The notes beneath the pieces were generated by a model. It ran no database searches and was not told the DNA's origin. It saw only the letters and a program-made list of their open reading frames with translations. Positions 1-6,937 of a DNA stretch of 10,069 nt are shown piece after piece. This stretch comes from DASZHJ01 sp035581425 (lineage in GTDB: Bacteria > Pseudomonadota > Alphaproteobacteria > ATCC43930 > CGMCC-115725), in assembly GCA_035581425.1 (NCBI GenBank), contig DATJVP010000140.1, positions 1-10,069 of the forward strand, in the 5' to 3' direction. How positions within the stretch are numbered: position 1 is the first letter of the stretch; every line of letters starts with the position of its first letter. Both the position numbers and the translations under genes were made by a program.

Positions 1-1
1 G

Positions 2-148
2 CCGGTCTACGCGCGGTCGCGGCTCCGCGCCGGCGAGGTCTTCAAGGGACCGGCGCTCATCGAGGAAGCGGAATCCACCGGCGTCATCGGGCCCAGCGCC
101 ACGGTCGAAGTCGATCCGTTCGGCAATCTGATCATGCGGCTCGGCTAG
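2..148 (+). CDS. Hydantoinase/oxoprolinase family (HyuA-like) protein, C-terminal end only
   Basis: Only the last 48 codons are in the window; the gene enters from the left edge in frame 2 and stops at TAG (146-148). The readable tail has the pattern G-P-A-L-I-E-E-x-x-S-T-x-V-x-G-P, then V-E-V-D-x-x-G-N-L. This is the usual C-terminal beta-rich end of HyuA / N-methylhydantoinase A / 5-oxoprolinase A subunits, which carry out ATP-dependent ring opening of hydantoins or oxoproline, or acetone-carboxylase-like reactions. The family call comes from this short tail alone; the ATPase core and substrate determinants lie outside the window. A HyuB partner would normally be adjacent, but it is not downstream here, so if present it lies to the left. 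The gene converges on the importer permease that ends at 251. A functional link to the importer is possible but unproven. Confidence 0.72.
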   Translation, partial: PVYARSRLRAGEVFKGPALIEEAESTGVIGPSATVEVDPFGNLIMRLG

Positions 149-228
149 GGCGCCGTCGCGTCTTCCCGTCGTCATGGCCGCGCTTGTTCCGGCCCTCCGC
201 GCGCCAAAAATCCGAAAGCCCGAAGCAC

Positions 229-240
229 CAAGGCGCCTTG
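229..240. repeat. Perfect 12-bp palindrome in the convergent gap
   Basis: The 102-bp gap 149-250 lies between the convergent ends of the HyuA-like gene and the last permease. It contains CAAGGCGCCTTG, a perfect 12-bp palindrome. With no loop it would make a poor hairpin, and no T-run follows it directly; a short A5 (T5 on the minus strand) sits at 206-210, about 20 bp further along the minus-strand transcript. It could mark a bidirectional termination zone or a protein site. I see no convincing intrinsic terminator and no gene in this gap. Confidence 0.3.
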
Positions 241-250
241 TCGGTTCGAA

Positions 251-1102
251 TTAATGCGCGGCTTCGCGTTTTGCGCGCGTCACGATTTGCGTGGGGTCGA
301 CGAAGCGGAGCGCGATCAGGAGCCAGACCAGCGTCGTAAGCATGTAGATGACGGCCATGGCGTCGATCGATTGGCCCGCACGCACCCCCGCGGCGTAGAC
401 GGCGTAATAGAGGGCGACGACCAAGGTCTGGCTGCTGGGGCCGGCGGTAAAGAAGGTGAGCTCGAACATCGCGATGGTCCGCACCAGCACCAGCAAAAGC
501 GCCGCCAGAATCCCGGGCGCCAGAAGCGGAACCAGCACATGGAGGAAGAGCCGTCCCGTTCCGGCGCCGAAGACGCGAGCGGCGGCCTCGATGCGCGGAT
601 CGATCTGCTCGACGAAGGGGATCATCACGAGCACGACGAAGGGCACCGTCGGCACGAGGTTCGCGATGATGACACCGGAGAGTTGGCCCGCGAAACCCGT
701 CTTGTAGAGCACCGTCGCGAGAGGAATACCGAAGGTGATCGGCGGGATCAGCAGCGGCAGCAGGAAGAGTAGGGTCACAAAGCGCTTTCCCGGAAACTCC
801 CGGCGCGCGAGCGCATAGGCGGCGGGGACGCCGAGCAGACCCGAGAGCAGCACCACCGCGCCGACGACCTCGAAGGTCACGATGAGCACGTCGTCGAGCT
901 GGAATTCCTTCCAGGCCGAGACGTACCAGCGCGTCGTGTAGTCTGGCGGAAGCCAGGTGCCGAGCCAGCGCGTGCTGAAGGAGCTCACGAGCACGGCTGC
1001 GATCATCGCGAGGAAATTCAAGATGAAGAAGATGACGAGGGCCCAGATCGCAAAGGCCCAGAGCCGCTCGCCGAGGGGCTCGCGCCGTTCCATGCCGCTC
1101 AC
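251..1102 (-). CDS. ABC importer permease, PotC-like (spermidine/putrescine class)
   Basis: Inner-membrane subunit of the second importer, 283 aa, the usual size for PotC/PhnV-type permeases. Hydrophobic stretches lie near residues 17-40, 72-98, 108-130, 142-163, 193-215 and 250-266, consistent with six membrane helices. The cytoplasmic coupling (EAA) loop is at about 172-192: E-A-A-A-R-V-F-G-A-G, then L-V-P-L-L-A-P. The start is GTG at 1102, overlapping the TGA of the upstream permease by 4 bp (GTGA); an ATG three codons in (1093) is an alternative. It is the last gene of the operon and is convergent with the HyuA-like gene. With its partner permease it forms the translocation channel energised by the PotA-like ATPase. 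The class is secure; the substrate is unknown. Confidence 0.9.
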   Translation of the reverse strand: MSGMERREPLGERLWAFAIWALVIFFILNFLAMIAAVLVSSFSTRWLGTWLPPDYTTRWYVSAWKEFQLDDVLIVTFEVVGAVVLLSGLLGVPAAYALARREFPGKRFVTLLFLLPLLIPPITFGIPLATVLYKTGFAGQLSGVIIANLVPTVPFVVLVMIPFVEQIDPRIEAAARVFGAGTGRLFLHVLVPLLAPGILAALLLVLVRTIAMFELTFFTAGPSSQTLVVALYYAVYAAGVRAGQSIDAMAVIYMLTTLVWLLIALRFVDPTQIVTRAKREAAH

Positions 1103-1986
1103 CCCTTCCCGGCGCCGGCGGCGCCGCGATAGACGAGGCTCCGCCCCGCGAGCACGAGCGTCACGACCAGGAGCTGCACGAAACCCATGATCATCGCTAT
1201 CGCGGAGGCCATCGAGTAGTCGTATTGCTCATAGGCCGCCTGATAGGCCGCGATCGAGATGACGCGCGTCGCCCCCGCGGGCGCGCCCAGCAGCACCGCC
1301 GAGGGGAAAACCGAGAAGGTCTGCACGAACGAGAGACAGAAATTGATCGCAAGACCCTGCGCGAGAAGCGGCAGCAGGATGTGGCGGAAGCGCGAGCGCG
1401 GCTTCGCGCCCAAGGTGGCTGCCGCCTGCTCCAGCGAGGGATCGATGCCGGTTATGTAGGAGAGCGTGAGAAGGAAGGTGAAGGGAAAACCCGAGAGGAT
1501 CAGCGAGAGCATCACGCCGGTGTAGTTGTGGACGAGACGAACCGGACCGTCCGTGAGGCCGAAGAGCAGCAGCACGTGATTGAGCCAGCCGCGCGGGCCC
1601 AGATAGTTGAGGAGGCCCTCCGCGATGAGCACGGTCCCGAGCGTGATCGGCACCACCAGTAAGGTCGTGAGGAGCCGTCGGCGGCGCATGCGGCGCACGC
1701 GGAGCGCCACCGGGATCGAGAGCAGCACATTGATGAGCGTCGCCGGCAGCGCCAAGCGCATGGTCGCGCCGATGGTGTCGTAGAGGAAGGGGTCGGAGAA
1801 GAACTTCGTGTAGTTCGCGATGAAGTCGCCCGCCTTCGGCTGGAACGAGAGTACGAAGCCATAGAGGAAGGGATAGACGAATAGCAGCACGATGAAGAGC
1901 GCTGCCGGCAGCACCAGGAGAGTGACGCCGTCGAGGCCGCGGAGCGCAAGCCACTGCCGCAGGGGCAAACGCTCGCCGCCCGTCAT
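1099..1986 (-). CDS. ABC importer permease, PotB-like (spermidine/putrescine class)
   Basis: First permease of the second importer, 295 aa. An N-terminal hydrophobic helix (about 20-46) has the L-P-A-x-L-F-x-x-x-x-x-V-Y-P form common to PotB/UgpA-side subunits. Further helices lie near 75-97, 107-126, 156-178, 208-232 and 262-281. The EAA coupling loop is at about 186-206: E-Q-A-A-A-T-L-G-A, then H-I-L-L-P-L-L. A basic stretch (residues 97-104, R-V-R-R-M-R-R-R-R) sits on the cytoplasmic side after helix two. ATG at 1986 overlaps the ATPase stop as ATGA, and its own TGA overlaps the next permease start, so the ATPase and both permeases are translationally coupled. It pairs with the PotC-like subunit. 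Confidence 0.9.
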   Translation of the reverse strand: MTGGERLPLRQWLALRGLDGVTLLVLPAALFIVLLFVYPFLYGFVLSFQPKAGDFIANYTKFFSDPFLYDTIGATMRLALPATLINVLLSIPVALRVRRMRRRRLLTTLLVVPITLGTVLIAEGLLNYLGPRGWLNHVLLLFGLTDGPVRLVHNYTGVMLSLILSGFPFTFLLTLSYITGIDPSLEQAAATLGAKPRSRFRHILLPLLAQGLAINFCLSFVQTFSVFPSAVLLGAPAGATRVISIAAYQAAYEQYDYSMASAIAMIMGFVQLLVVTLVLAGRSLVYRGAAGAGKG

Positions 1987-3053
1987 TGGTCCGCATCCGG
2001 ATAGACGAGCACGCGGCCGGGGTCGACGGAGAGGCGCACGCTGTCACCTTTCGCGACCCGCGGCTCCGACTGGAAGTAGAGATCGGTGCCATCGGCCGCG
2101 CGGCCGGAGCAGTAGAATTCGCTGCCGTGATATTGCGCGCTCTCAACGGTGACGGCGATAGGCCCATCGGCCGCCGGAACCAGATCGTCCGGGCGGATCG
2201 CCGCAACCGCGGGACCCTCGGCGCCGGCCCCGATGGGCGTTCCCCCGATCGAGGCGCCGCCGATCAGGACACGGAACGAGTTCCCATTCCCTTGGGCGCG
2301 CGTGCGGACGATGTTGCGATACCCCATGAAATCCGCGACGTCCGCGTGCGCGGGCGACGCGTAGAGCTGCTCGGGCGTTCCGACCTGGCGGACCTCTCCA
2401 TCGCGCATGACGACGATGCGGTCCGCAAGCGAGAGCGCCTCCTCCTGGTCGTGCGTGACGTAGATCGTGGTCGAGCCGATAACCTCGTGGATGCGCCGTA
2501 TCTCCGCGCGCATTTCCAGTCGGAGCTTCGCATCGAGGTTCGAGAGCGGCTCGTCCATCAGCACCAGCGGGGGCTCGATCACGATCGCGCGCGCGATGGC
2601 GACGCGCTGTTGCTGTCCGCCGGAGAGCTGGCCCGGGAGCTTCTCCGCCTGCTCGCCGAGCCGGACGATCGCGAGCGCCTCGTCGACCTTGCGCTCGCTC
2701 TCAGCGCGATCGCGGCCCTGCATGGTGAGACCGAATGCGACGTTCTTCCGCGCGCTCATATGCGGGAACAGCGCGTAGTTCTGGAACACCATGCCGAAGC
2801 CTCGCTCCTCCGGCTTCAGGCGGTCGATGCGGGTCTCGTCGAGCCAGATGCTGCCGCCCGTGAGCGTCAAGAGCCCCGCGAGGCAGTTGAGCGCCGTCGA
2901 TTTGCCGCAGCCCGACGGACCCAGGAGCGCAATGAACTCTCCGCGCCGGACGTCGAGCGTCACGTCGCGGAGAGCGTTCACGCTACCGAAGCTGCGGCTC
3001 ATATGCTCGAGCCGCAGCTCTCGGTAGTCGCGTGTCGCCGATGCCATCGGCAT
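1983..3053 (-). CDS. ABC importer ATP-binding protein, PotA-like
   Basis: Cytoplasmic ATPase that powers the second importer, 356 aa, typical of PotA/FbpC/CysA-type subunits with a C-terminal regulatory TOBE region. All nucleotide-binding motifs are intact: Walker A GPSGCGKST (45-53), Q-loop glutamine 91 in VFQNYALFPH, signature LSGGQQQ (143-149), Walker B LVLMDE (163-168), D-loop SNLD (171-174) and switch histidine 201 (VTHDQ). A beta-rich TOBE-like tail (about 250-350) includes IRPDDL. ATG at 3053 lies 10 bp after the binding-protein stop; an ATG two codons in (3047) is equally possible because neither has an ideally spaced ribosome site. The stop overlaps the next start. It is distinct in sequence from the other ATPase at 8467-9561, so each importer has its own. 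Confidence 0.95.
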   Translation of the reverse strand: MPMASATRDYRELRLEHMSRSFGSVNALRDVTLDVRRGEFIALLGPSGCGKSTALNCLAGLLTLTGGSIWLDETRIDRLKPEERGFGMVFQNYALFPHMSARKNVAFGLTMQGRDRAESERKVDEALAIVRLGEQAEKLPGQLSGGQQQRVAIARAIVIEPPLVLMDEPLSNLDAKLRLEMRAEIRRIHEVIGSTTIYVTHDQEEALSLADRIVVMRDGEVRQVGTPEQLYASPAHADVADFMGYRNIVRTRAQGNGNSFRVLIGGASIGGTPIGAGAEGPAVAAIRPDDLVPAADGPIAVTVESAQYHGSEFYCSGRAADGTDLYFQSEPRVAKGDSVRLSVDPGRVLVYPDADQ

Positions 3054-3063
3054 TCGGGCCTAT

Positions 3064-4239
3064 TTACTTCCGCTTGCCGCCGCCGACCTCCTGGTCCCAG
3101 CGATTGAAGGCGTAGACGAGCTTGTCCGGCATGAGCGGCAGCTCCTGCGGTGCTGCGTCGATCGCCTTCGCGTACTCGTCGCGGCCGAACTCCTTGATCG
3201 CCTTCTGGCTCTCCTCAGGCGCCATCGAAAGCGGCACGTCCTTCACGGCGGGCCCCGGATAGAAGTAGCCGAGGTCGTAGGTCGTGGCCTGCGCTTCCTT
3301 GGAGAGGAGGTAGGTCAACATATCCAGGAGCACCGCGAGCTTATCCGGCCCGACGCCCTTGGGGATGCACATGTAGTGCGCGTCGAGGACCCAATGGTAG
3401 CCCTTGAGGAAGTAGACCTTCGCTTCCTTCGGAACGACGCCGAGGACGCGCGGATTGATGTCCCAGCCCATCTGCGAGGGCGTCATGTCGCGCGAGCCCT
3501 CGCCGAGCTCCTTCATCACCGCGCCGGTGCCGGAGGGGTAGTACTCGATGTACTGTCCCAGCTCCTTCAGATAGGCCCAAGTCTTGTCCCAGCCCTTTTC
3601 GGGATCGTGCGGATCCTTGTCGCCGAGGATGTAAGGCAGGCCCATCATGAAGATGCGGCCGGGCCCCGAGTTGGCGGGACGCGCGTAGATGAAGCGATTC
3701 GGATTGGCCTTGGCATAGGCAAGGAGCTCCTCTGCCGTGCCCGGCACCTGCTTCACCTTGTCGGGCATGTACTCCATCACGGGGCCCGCGGGGCAGAAGA
3801 CGATGCAGACGCCCTGGTTCGAGGCGAGGCTCTGCATCTTGAGGGCGCCCGGGAGATAGATGTCCTGGAGCTTCGGCAGCTTCGCAGCGTAATCCGGGAA
3901 GAGCGGCGTCCATAGCTTCTGGTCGACGCCCGCGGAGAGCGCGTCGATGCCCGTCAGCACGGCGTCGATGTCGACGCGGTTCGCATCCTGCTGCGCCTTG
4001 ATCTTGCCCGGGAGCTCCGGCGCCGGCGCCTTCGCGAAGCTGATCTTGGAGACGAGCTTCGGGTTCTTGTCCCGGTATTTCTCGATCGCGGATTGCGTCA
4101 GCGCCAGGTTGCCGGCGACGTCGACGATGTTGAGCGAGACCGGCGAACTCGGCAGCGCTTGGCCGAAGGCGCGAAGATTCAAGGCCATGGAGCCGGCAAG
4201 TCCGGCGACGACGGCGCGACGTGAAGGCTTGAAAGTCAT
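3064..4239 (-). CDS. Tat-type extracellular solute-binding protein of the Pot-like importer
   Basis: Periplasmic receptor of the second importer, 391 aa. The N-terminus has a twin-arginine pattern S-R-R-A-V-V-A (6-12), a hydrophobic stretch, and a likely cleavage near A-F-G-Q-A (24-28), so export in folded form by Tat is likely. The mature part is rich in aromatic and glycine segments typical of two-lobed binding proteins, for example S-G-P-G-R (191-195) and Y-Y-P-S-G-T-G-A (233-240). Cysteines at 145, 149 and 291 could form a disulfide. It is the first transport gene after the regulator, and its place beside PotA/B/C-type genes supports the role. The start at 4239 is set by a strong ribosome site at 4248-4255. 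The ligand cannot be assigned; polyamine, opine, phosphonate and thiamine-type ligands all occur in related systems. Confidence 0.88.
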   Translation of the reverse strand: MTFKPSRRAVVAGLAGSMALNLRAFGQALPSSPVSLNIVDVAGNLALTQSAIEKYRDKNPKLVSKISFAKAPAPELPGKIKAQQDANRVDIDAVLTGIDALSAGVDQKLWTPLFPDYAAKLPKLQDIYLPGALKMQSLASNQGVCIVFCPAGPVMEYMPDKVKQVPGTAEELLAYAKANPNRFIYARPANSGPGRIFMMGLPYILGDKDPHDPEKGWDKTWAYLKELGQYIEYYPSGTGAVMKELGEGSRDMTPSQMGWDINPRVLGVVPKEAKVYFLKGYHWVLDAHYMCIPKGVGPDKLAVLLDMLTYLLSKEAQATTYDLGYFYPGPAVKDVPLSMAPEESQKAIKEFGRDEYAKAIDAAPQELPLMPDKLVYAFNRWDQEVGGGKRK

Positions 4240-4247
4240 GCTGAGGT

Positions 4248-4255
4248 CTCCTCCC
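4248..4255 (-). promoter_or_regulatory. Ribosome binding site of the Pot-like binding-protein gene
   Basis: On the minus strand this reads GGGAGGAG, with 8 bp to the ATG at 4239. It is the strongest ribosome site within the second importer operon and lies in the 32-bp gap after the regulator. A GAGG-aga-CCTC element overlaps it and could form a small hairpin. Confidence 0.7.
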
Positions 4256-4271
4256 GTGGATCGGCTGCGAT

Positions 4272-5066
4272 TCAGCCTGGTATCGATTTGGCGTGCGAGC
4301 GAGGCCGCCGGACCGCGGCGGAGCCGGCCTCCTCTAGGAAATAGGCGTGACGCTCTGCGGTCAATATCTCGATGGTACGGAAGATGCCGCGAAGGTGGAC
4401 GCGCATCGCCTCGGAGGCGCCCTTGGCGTCGCGCGCCGCGAGCCGGTCGACCACCGCCGCGTGCTCGGCGACGACGATCGACTGCTTCTGCGGGATGCGC
4501 ATCGCGAGGTAGCGCACGCGGTCCATTTGCGCCTTGGCGCTCTCGACGTGCTGCCAGACGCCGGAATGCCCCGCGATCTCCATGATGAGCGCGTGCATCC
4601 CCTCGTCCGCCTGCATGAATCCGTCCTCGTCGCGGGCGCGGTAGTGGAAGCGTTGCCGCTCGAGGAAGGCCGTGAGCTGCCGCTGATGCGCGGGCTCGAT
4701 CCGCTCGACGGCCTTGCGGATCGCGCTCACCTCGAGGGACTCGCGCACGAACTGCGCGTCGTAGACGTCGCTGAGCTTGATAGGCGCGACGAAGGAGCCG
4801 TGCTGCGGGAAGATCTCGACGAGGTTCTCCTCCGCGAGCTTGATGAGGGCCTCGCGCACGGGCGTGCGCGAGACGCCGAAGCGGCGCGAGAGCTCCTGCT
4901 CCGAGAGCAGCGTCCGCGGCGGCAAATGCCCCGCGATGATCTCGCGCCGCAGCAACGTCCGCACCTGCGCCGCAATGGTGTTGCGCCGCAGCGGCACGAC
5001 CGATGTCGCCGTCGTCTCCTCGCTCGCGAGATCGTTGCTGCCCGCGCGCGCCGCGCGTCGCGCCAT
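4272..5066 (-). CDS. GntR-family transcriptional regulator with FCD effector domain
   Basis: DNA-binding regulator, 264 aa from the chosen start. A winged helix-turn-helix at about 28-96 contains L-S-E-Q-E-L-S-R-R-F-G-V-S-R-T-P-V-R-E-A, the GntR signature. The rest (about 103-232) is an all-helical FCD domain. Its expected metal/carboxylate-binding residues are visible as D154, H158, H202 and H224, so a small organic acid or similar ligand is likely. The start at 5066 is preferred over the upstream in-frame ATG at 5108 because a strong GGGAGGAAG lies just before it, and because 5108 falls inside the candidate operator. The gene sits between two importers and stops 32 bp before the Pot-like binding protein, so it probably regulates that operon and itself. 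The family is certain; the targets are inferred. Confidence 0.93.
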   Translation of the reverse strand: MARRAARAGSNDLASEETTATSVVPLRRNTIAAQVRTLLRREIIAGHLPPRTLLSEQELSRRFGVSRTPVREALIKLAEENLVEIFPQHGSFVAPIKLSDVYDAQFVRESLEVSAIRKAVERIEPAHQRQLTAFLERQRFHYRARDEDGFMQADEGMHALIMEIAGHSGVWQHVESAKAQMDRVRYLAMRIPQKQSIVVAEHAAVVDRLAARDAKGASEAMRVHLRGIFRTIEILTAERHAYFLEEAGSAAVRRPRSHAKSIPG

Positions 5067-5067
5067 T

Positions 5068-5076
5068 CTTCCTCCC
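5068..5076 (-). promoter_or_regulatory. Ribosome binding site that fixes the regulator start
   Basis: On the minus strand this reads GGGAGGAAG, one base before the ATG at 5066; the GGGAGG core ends four bases before the ATG. The alternative ATG at 5108 has no comparable site. This supports the 264-aa form of the regulator. Confidence 0.7.
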
Positions 5077-5107
5077 GACGCGGCTCCATTCCGGCCGCTT
5101 ATTGGCA

Positions 5108-5144
5108 TGCTACCATACTAGCAACCGCGGGAGTCAATGGTTGC
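5108..5144 (-). promoter_or_regulatory. Candidate promoter and operator of the GntR regulator / Pot-like operon
   Basis: The 103-bp gap between the second Ugp-like permease stop and the regulator start holds two overlapping inverted repeats: TGCTA-N6-TAGCA (5108-5123) and GCAACC-N12-GGTTGC (5121-5144). On the minus strand a TTGACT hexamer, a good -35 match, lies at 5132-5137 inside the spacer of the second repeat. The first repeat falls where a -10 box would be; TATGGT at 5117-5112 is only a fair match and the spacing of 14 bp is short. Symmetric half-sites over a promoter 40-80 bp before a GntR gene fit autoregulation. The exact operator and -10 are not established. Confidence 0.4.
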
Positions 5145-5169
5145 AGGACCGACCAGCCGATCCGAGGCG

Positions 5170-5970
5170 CTACCGGATTCCCGCGCGCATGAAGCTCTGG
5201 ACGAATTGGCGCTGGAAGAGCAGGAAGGCCAGGAGGAGCGGCGCGGAGGTCATCAGCGTCGCTGCGGTGATGATGGACCAGTCGATGCCTTGGTCCGTGC
5301 TGGAGAACACCTGAAGGCCCACCGTGAGCGGACGCGCCTCGACGGAGTTGGTGACGATGAGCGGCCAGAGGAAATTGTTCCAGTGGTAGCTCACGGAGAC
5401 AAGCGCGAAGGCGATGTAGACGGGGCGCGCCAAGGGAACATAAACGCGGCGTAGCACCGTGAGCGGCCCCGCGCCTTCGACGCGCGCGGCCTCGTCGAGC
5501 TCGCGCGGGATGGTCTTGAAGGTCTGCCGCAGCAGGAAGATCCCGAAGGCCGAGGCCATGTAGGGGAGCCCGATCGCGCCGATCGTGTCGAGAAGGCCAA
5601 GCCCGCTCATGGTGCGGTAGTTCTCGACCAGCAGCACGTCCGGCATGATCATGAGCTGCACCAGGACGAGCGCGAACATCAGGCTCCGCCCGGCGAAGGC
5701 GAAGCGCGCGAAGGCATAGGCGCCGAGCGTGCAAATGACGAGCTGCGCCGCCAGGATCATCGTGACGAGAATGCAGGTGTTGAGGAGGTAGCGCGCGAAG
5801 GGCGCGGCATGCCAAGCCGCGATAAAATTTGCGGTCGTCAGCGGCGCCAACGGGTCGAAATGCGCGGTGTAGGCGCTGGGATGAATGGCGGTCCAGACCG
5901 CGAAGGCGAAGGGCAGCACCCAGAGGAGCGCGAGGAACCAGGCGCCAGCGGTGTCGAGGGGCCGCGTCAT
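5170..5970 (-). CDS. ABC importer permease, UgpE-like (carbohydrate class)
   Basis: Second permease of the Ugp-type importer, 266 aa, close to the usual 270-280 for MalG/UgpE subunits. Hydrophobic stretches lie near 11-29, 64-85, 98-118, 130-148, 180-195 and 235-252. The EAA coupling loop is at about 160-180: E-A-A-R-V-E-G-A-G, then Y-V-P-L-A-R-P. The C-terminal half has the family pattern W-N-N-F-L-W-P-L-I, later T-A-A-T-L-M and a Q-R-x-F-V-x-S-F ending. The start is ATG at 5970, overlapping the upstream permease stop as ATGA; the same frame is open further upstream (to 6888), but that part is antisense-like and overlaps a well-defined gene. It ends 103 bp before the regulator start. Confidence 0.92.
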   Translation of the reverse strand: MTRPLDTAGAWFLALLWVLPFAFAVWTAIHPSAYTAHFDPLAPLTTANFIAAWHAAPFARYLLNTCILVTMILAAQLVICTLGAYAFARFAFAGRSLMFALVLVQLMIMPDVLLVENYRTMSGLGLLDTIGAIGLPYMASAFGIFLLRQTFKTIPRELDEAARVEGAGPLTVLRRVYVPLARPVYIAFALVSVSYHWNNFLWPLIVTNSVEARPLTVGLQVFSSTDQGIDWSIITAATLMTSAPLLLAFLLFQRQFVQSFMRAGIR

Positions 5971-6842
5971 TGGTAGTGCACCCGGCGCTCGAGCGCGAGG
6001 AATTGCAGGAGCGCCGAGCCCCCGAGGATCGCGAGCAACACGATCGTGAGCGTCGCGGCATAGGCGCTGTCCCAGTACCGGAAGCCTACCTCGAAGATGT
6101 AGTAGAGGAGCAGCGTGCTCGCATTGTCGGGCCCGCCCCTCGTCATCACCACGATATGGTCGACGAGGCGGAAGGCGTTGATGACGGCATTCACGAGCAC
6201 GAAGAGCGTCGTCGGCATCAGCAGCGGGAAGGTGATGCGGCGGAAGAAGTACCAGCGCCCCGCGCCCTCGATCGCAGCGGCCTCGCCGAGAGAGGGCGAG
6301 ATCTGCTGGAGAGCCGCGAGGTAGAAGATCATGAAGAACCCCGCCTCCTTCCAGACCGCGACCGCGATGACGCAGGGAAGCGCCGTCTCGCGCGTGCCGA
6401 GCCAGTTGTGCGCGGGTACGCCGAAGAGACCGAGGATCTGGTCGAGGAGCCCGTAGCCCGGCGTATAGAAGAAGAGCCAGATGTTGGCGACCGCGATCAT
6501 CGGGAGGATGGTCGGCGTGAAGAAGGCGAGGCGCAGGAAGGCGCGGCCCGCGAGCCGCTGGTTCACCCAGAGCGCCATCGCGAGCGCAATCACGATCGAG
6601 AGCGGAATGGTCCCGAGCGCGTACCAGAGATTGTTCCGCAGCGCCTGCCAGAAGACGGGATCGGCGAGCATGTCGCCGTAATTGTCGAGCCCCACGAACT
6701 TCGCGGCGAAGTCGCCTTTGGGCGTGGTGTGGAGACTCGCCCAGAAGGTCGCGATGGTGGGGTAATGCGTGAAGGCCGCGAGCAGCACGGCTGCCGGGAG
6801 GAGGAGGAGCCAGCCGTTGACGGTGGTTTTCCAGCGCGTCAC
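5967..6842 (-). CDS. ABC importer permease, UgpA-like (carbohydrate class)
   Basis: First permease of the Ugp-type importer, 291 aa. Membrane stretches lie near 9-30, 71-93, 105-126, 155-178, 208-225 and 262-283. The EAA coupling loop at about 187-207 reads E-A-A-A-I-E-G-A-G, then I-T-F-P-L-L-M-P. The later M-T-R-G-G-P-D-N-A-S-T segment (233-243) is the hallmark of UgpA/MalF-side permeases, followed by a Y-x-x-x-F-E-V-G-F-type stretch. The start is GTG at 6842: the codon pair just upstream contains an in-frame TGA (6848-6846), so no earlier start exists. Unusually, the start and its G-rich ribosome site lie at the edge of a palindromic repeat (6842-6932). It is coupled to the UgpE-like gene by a 4-bp overlap. 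Confidence 0.92.
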   Translation of the reverse strand: MTRWKTTVNGWLLLLPAAVLLAAFTHYPTIATFWASLHTTPKGDFAAKFVGLDNYGDMLADPVFWQALRNNLWYALGTIPLSIVIALAMALWVNQRLAGRAFLRLAFFTPTILPMIAVANIWLFFYTPGYGLLDQILGLFGVPAHNWLGTRETALPCVIAVAVWKEAGFFMIFYLAALQQISPSLGEAAAIEGAGRWYFFRRITFPLLMPTTLFVLVNAVINAFRLVDHIVVMTRGGPDNASTLLLYYIFEVGFRYWDSAYAATLTIVLLAILGGSALLQFLALERRVHYQ

Positions 6843-6932
6843 CCCTCACCCCCCACCCTCTCCCCGAGGGGAGAGGGAGAATCGGCATGCGACCACTCCC
6901 TCTCCCCTCCGGGGAGAGCGTGGGGTGAGGGA
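6842..6932. repeat. REP-like double palindrome between binding protein and permease
   Basis: This fills the gap between the Ugp-like binding-protein stop (6938) and the permease start (6842). The left unit (6842-6879) and right unit (6896-6932) are imperfect inverted copies of one another: outer arms CCCTCACCCC and GGGGTGAGGG, inner arms CTCTCCCC and GGGGAGAG. Each unit also has its own hairpin: CCCTCTCCCC against GGGGAGAGGG on the left, and CTCTCCCC-TCC-GGGGAGAG on the right. The layout resembles the paired intercistronic palindromes common in Rhizobiales-type genomes. No T-run follows, so it is not a standard intrinsic terminator; a role in message stability or attenuation is inference. Confidence 0.8.
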
Positions 6933-6937
6933 GCGTC

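Noticed and set aside
1986..3107. A 373-codon open frame on the plus strand opposite the PotA-like gene
   Set aside because: Its product is a low-complexity mix of Arg, Asp, Glu and Ala with no fold or motif. It is the antisense shadow of a gene with all ABC ATPase motifs intact, as GC-rich DNA often produces.
5067..5108. Longer form of the GntR regulator starting at 5108
   Set aside because: The upstream ATG lacks a ribosome site and overlaps the inverted repeat, whereas the ATG at 5066 has a strong site and gives a normal family length.
5971..6888. Upstream extension of the UgpE-like frame to 572 codons, possibly a fused permease
   Set aside because: The extra part has no membrane pattern, overlaps the UgpA-like gene in another frame and begins in repeat DNA. 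The ATGA overlap at 5967-5970 gives a natural start.
6842..6932. Intrinsic terminator after the binding-protein gene
   Set aside because: The hairpins are strong but no T-run follows on the minus strand, and the permease start comes directly after, which argues for read-through.
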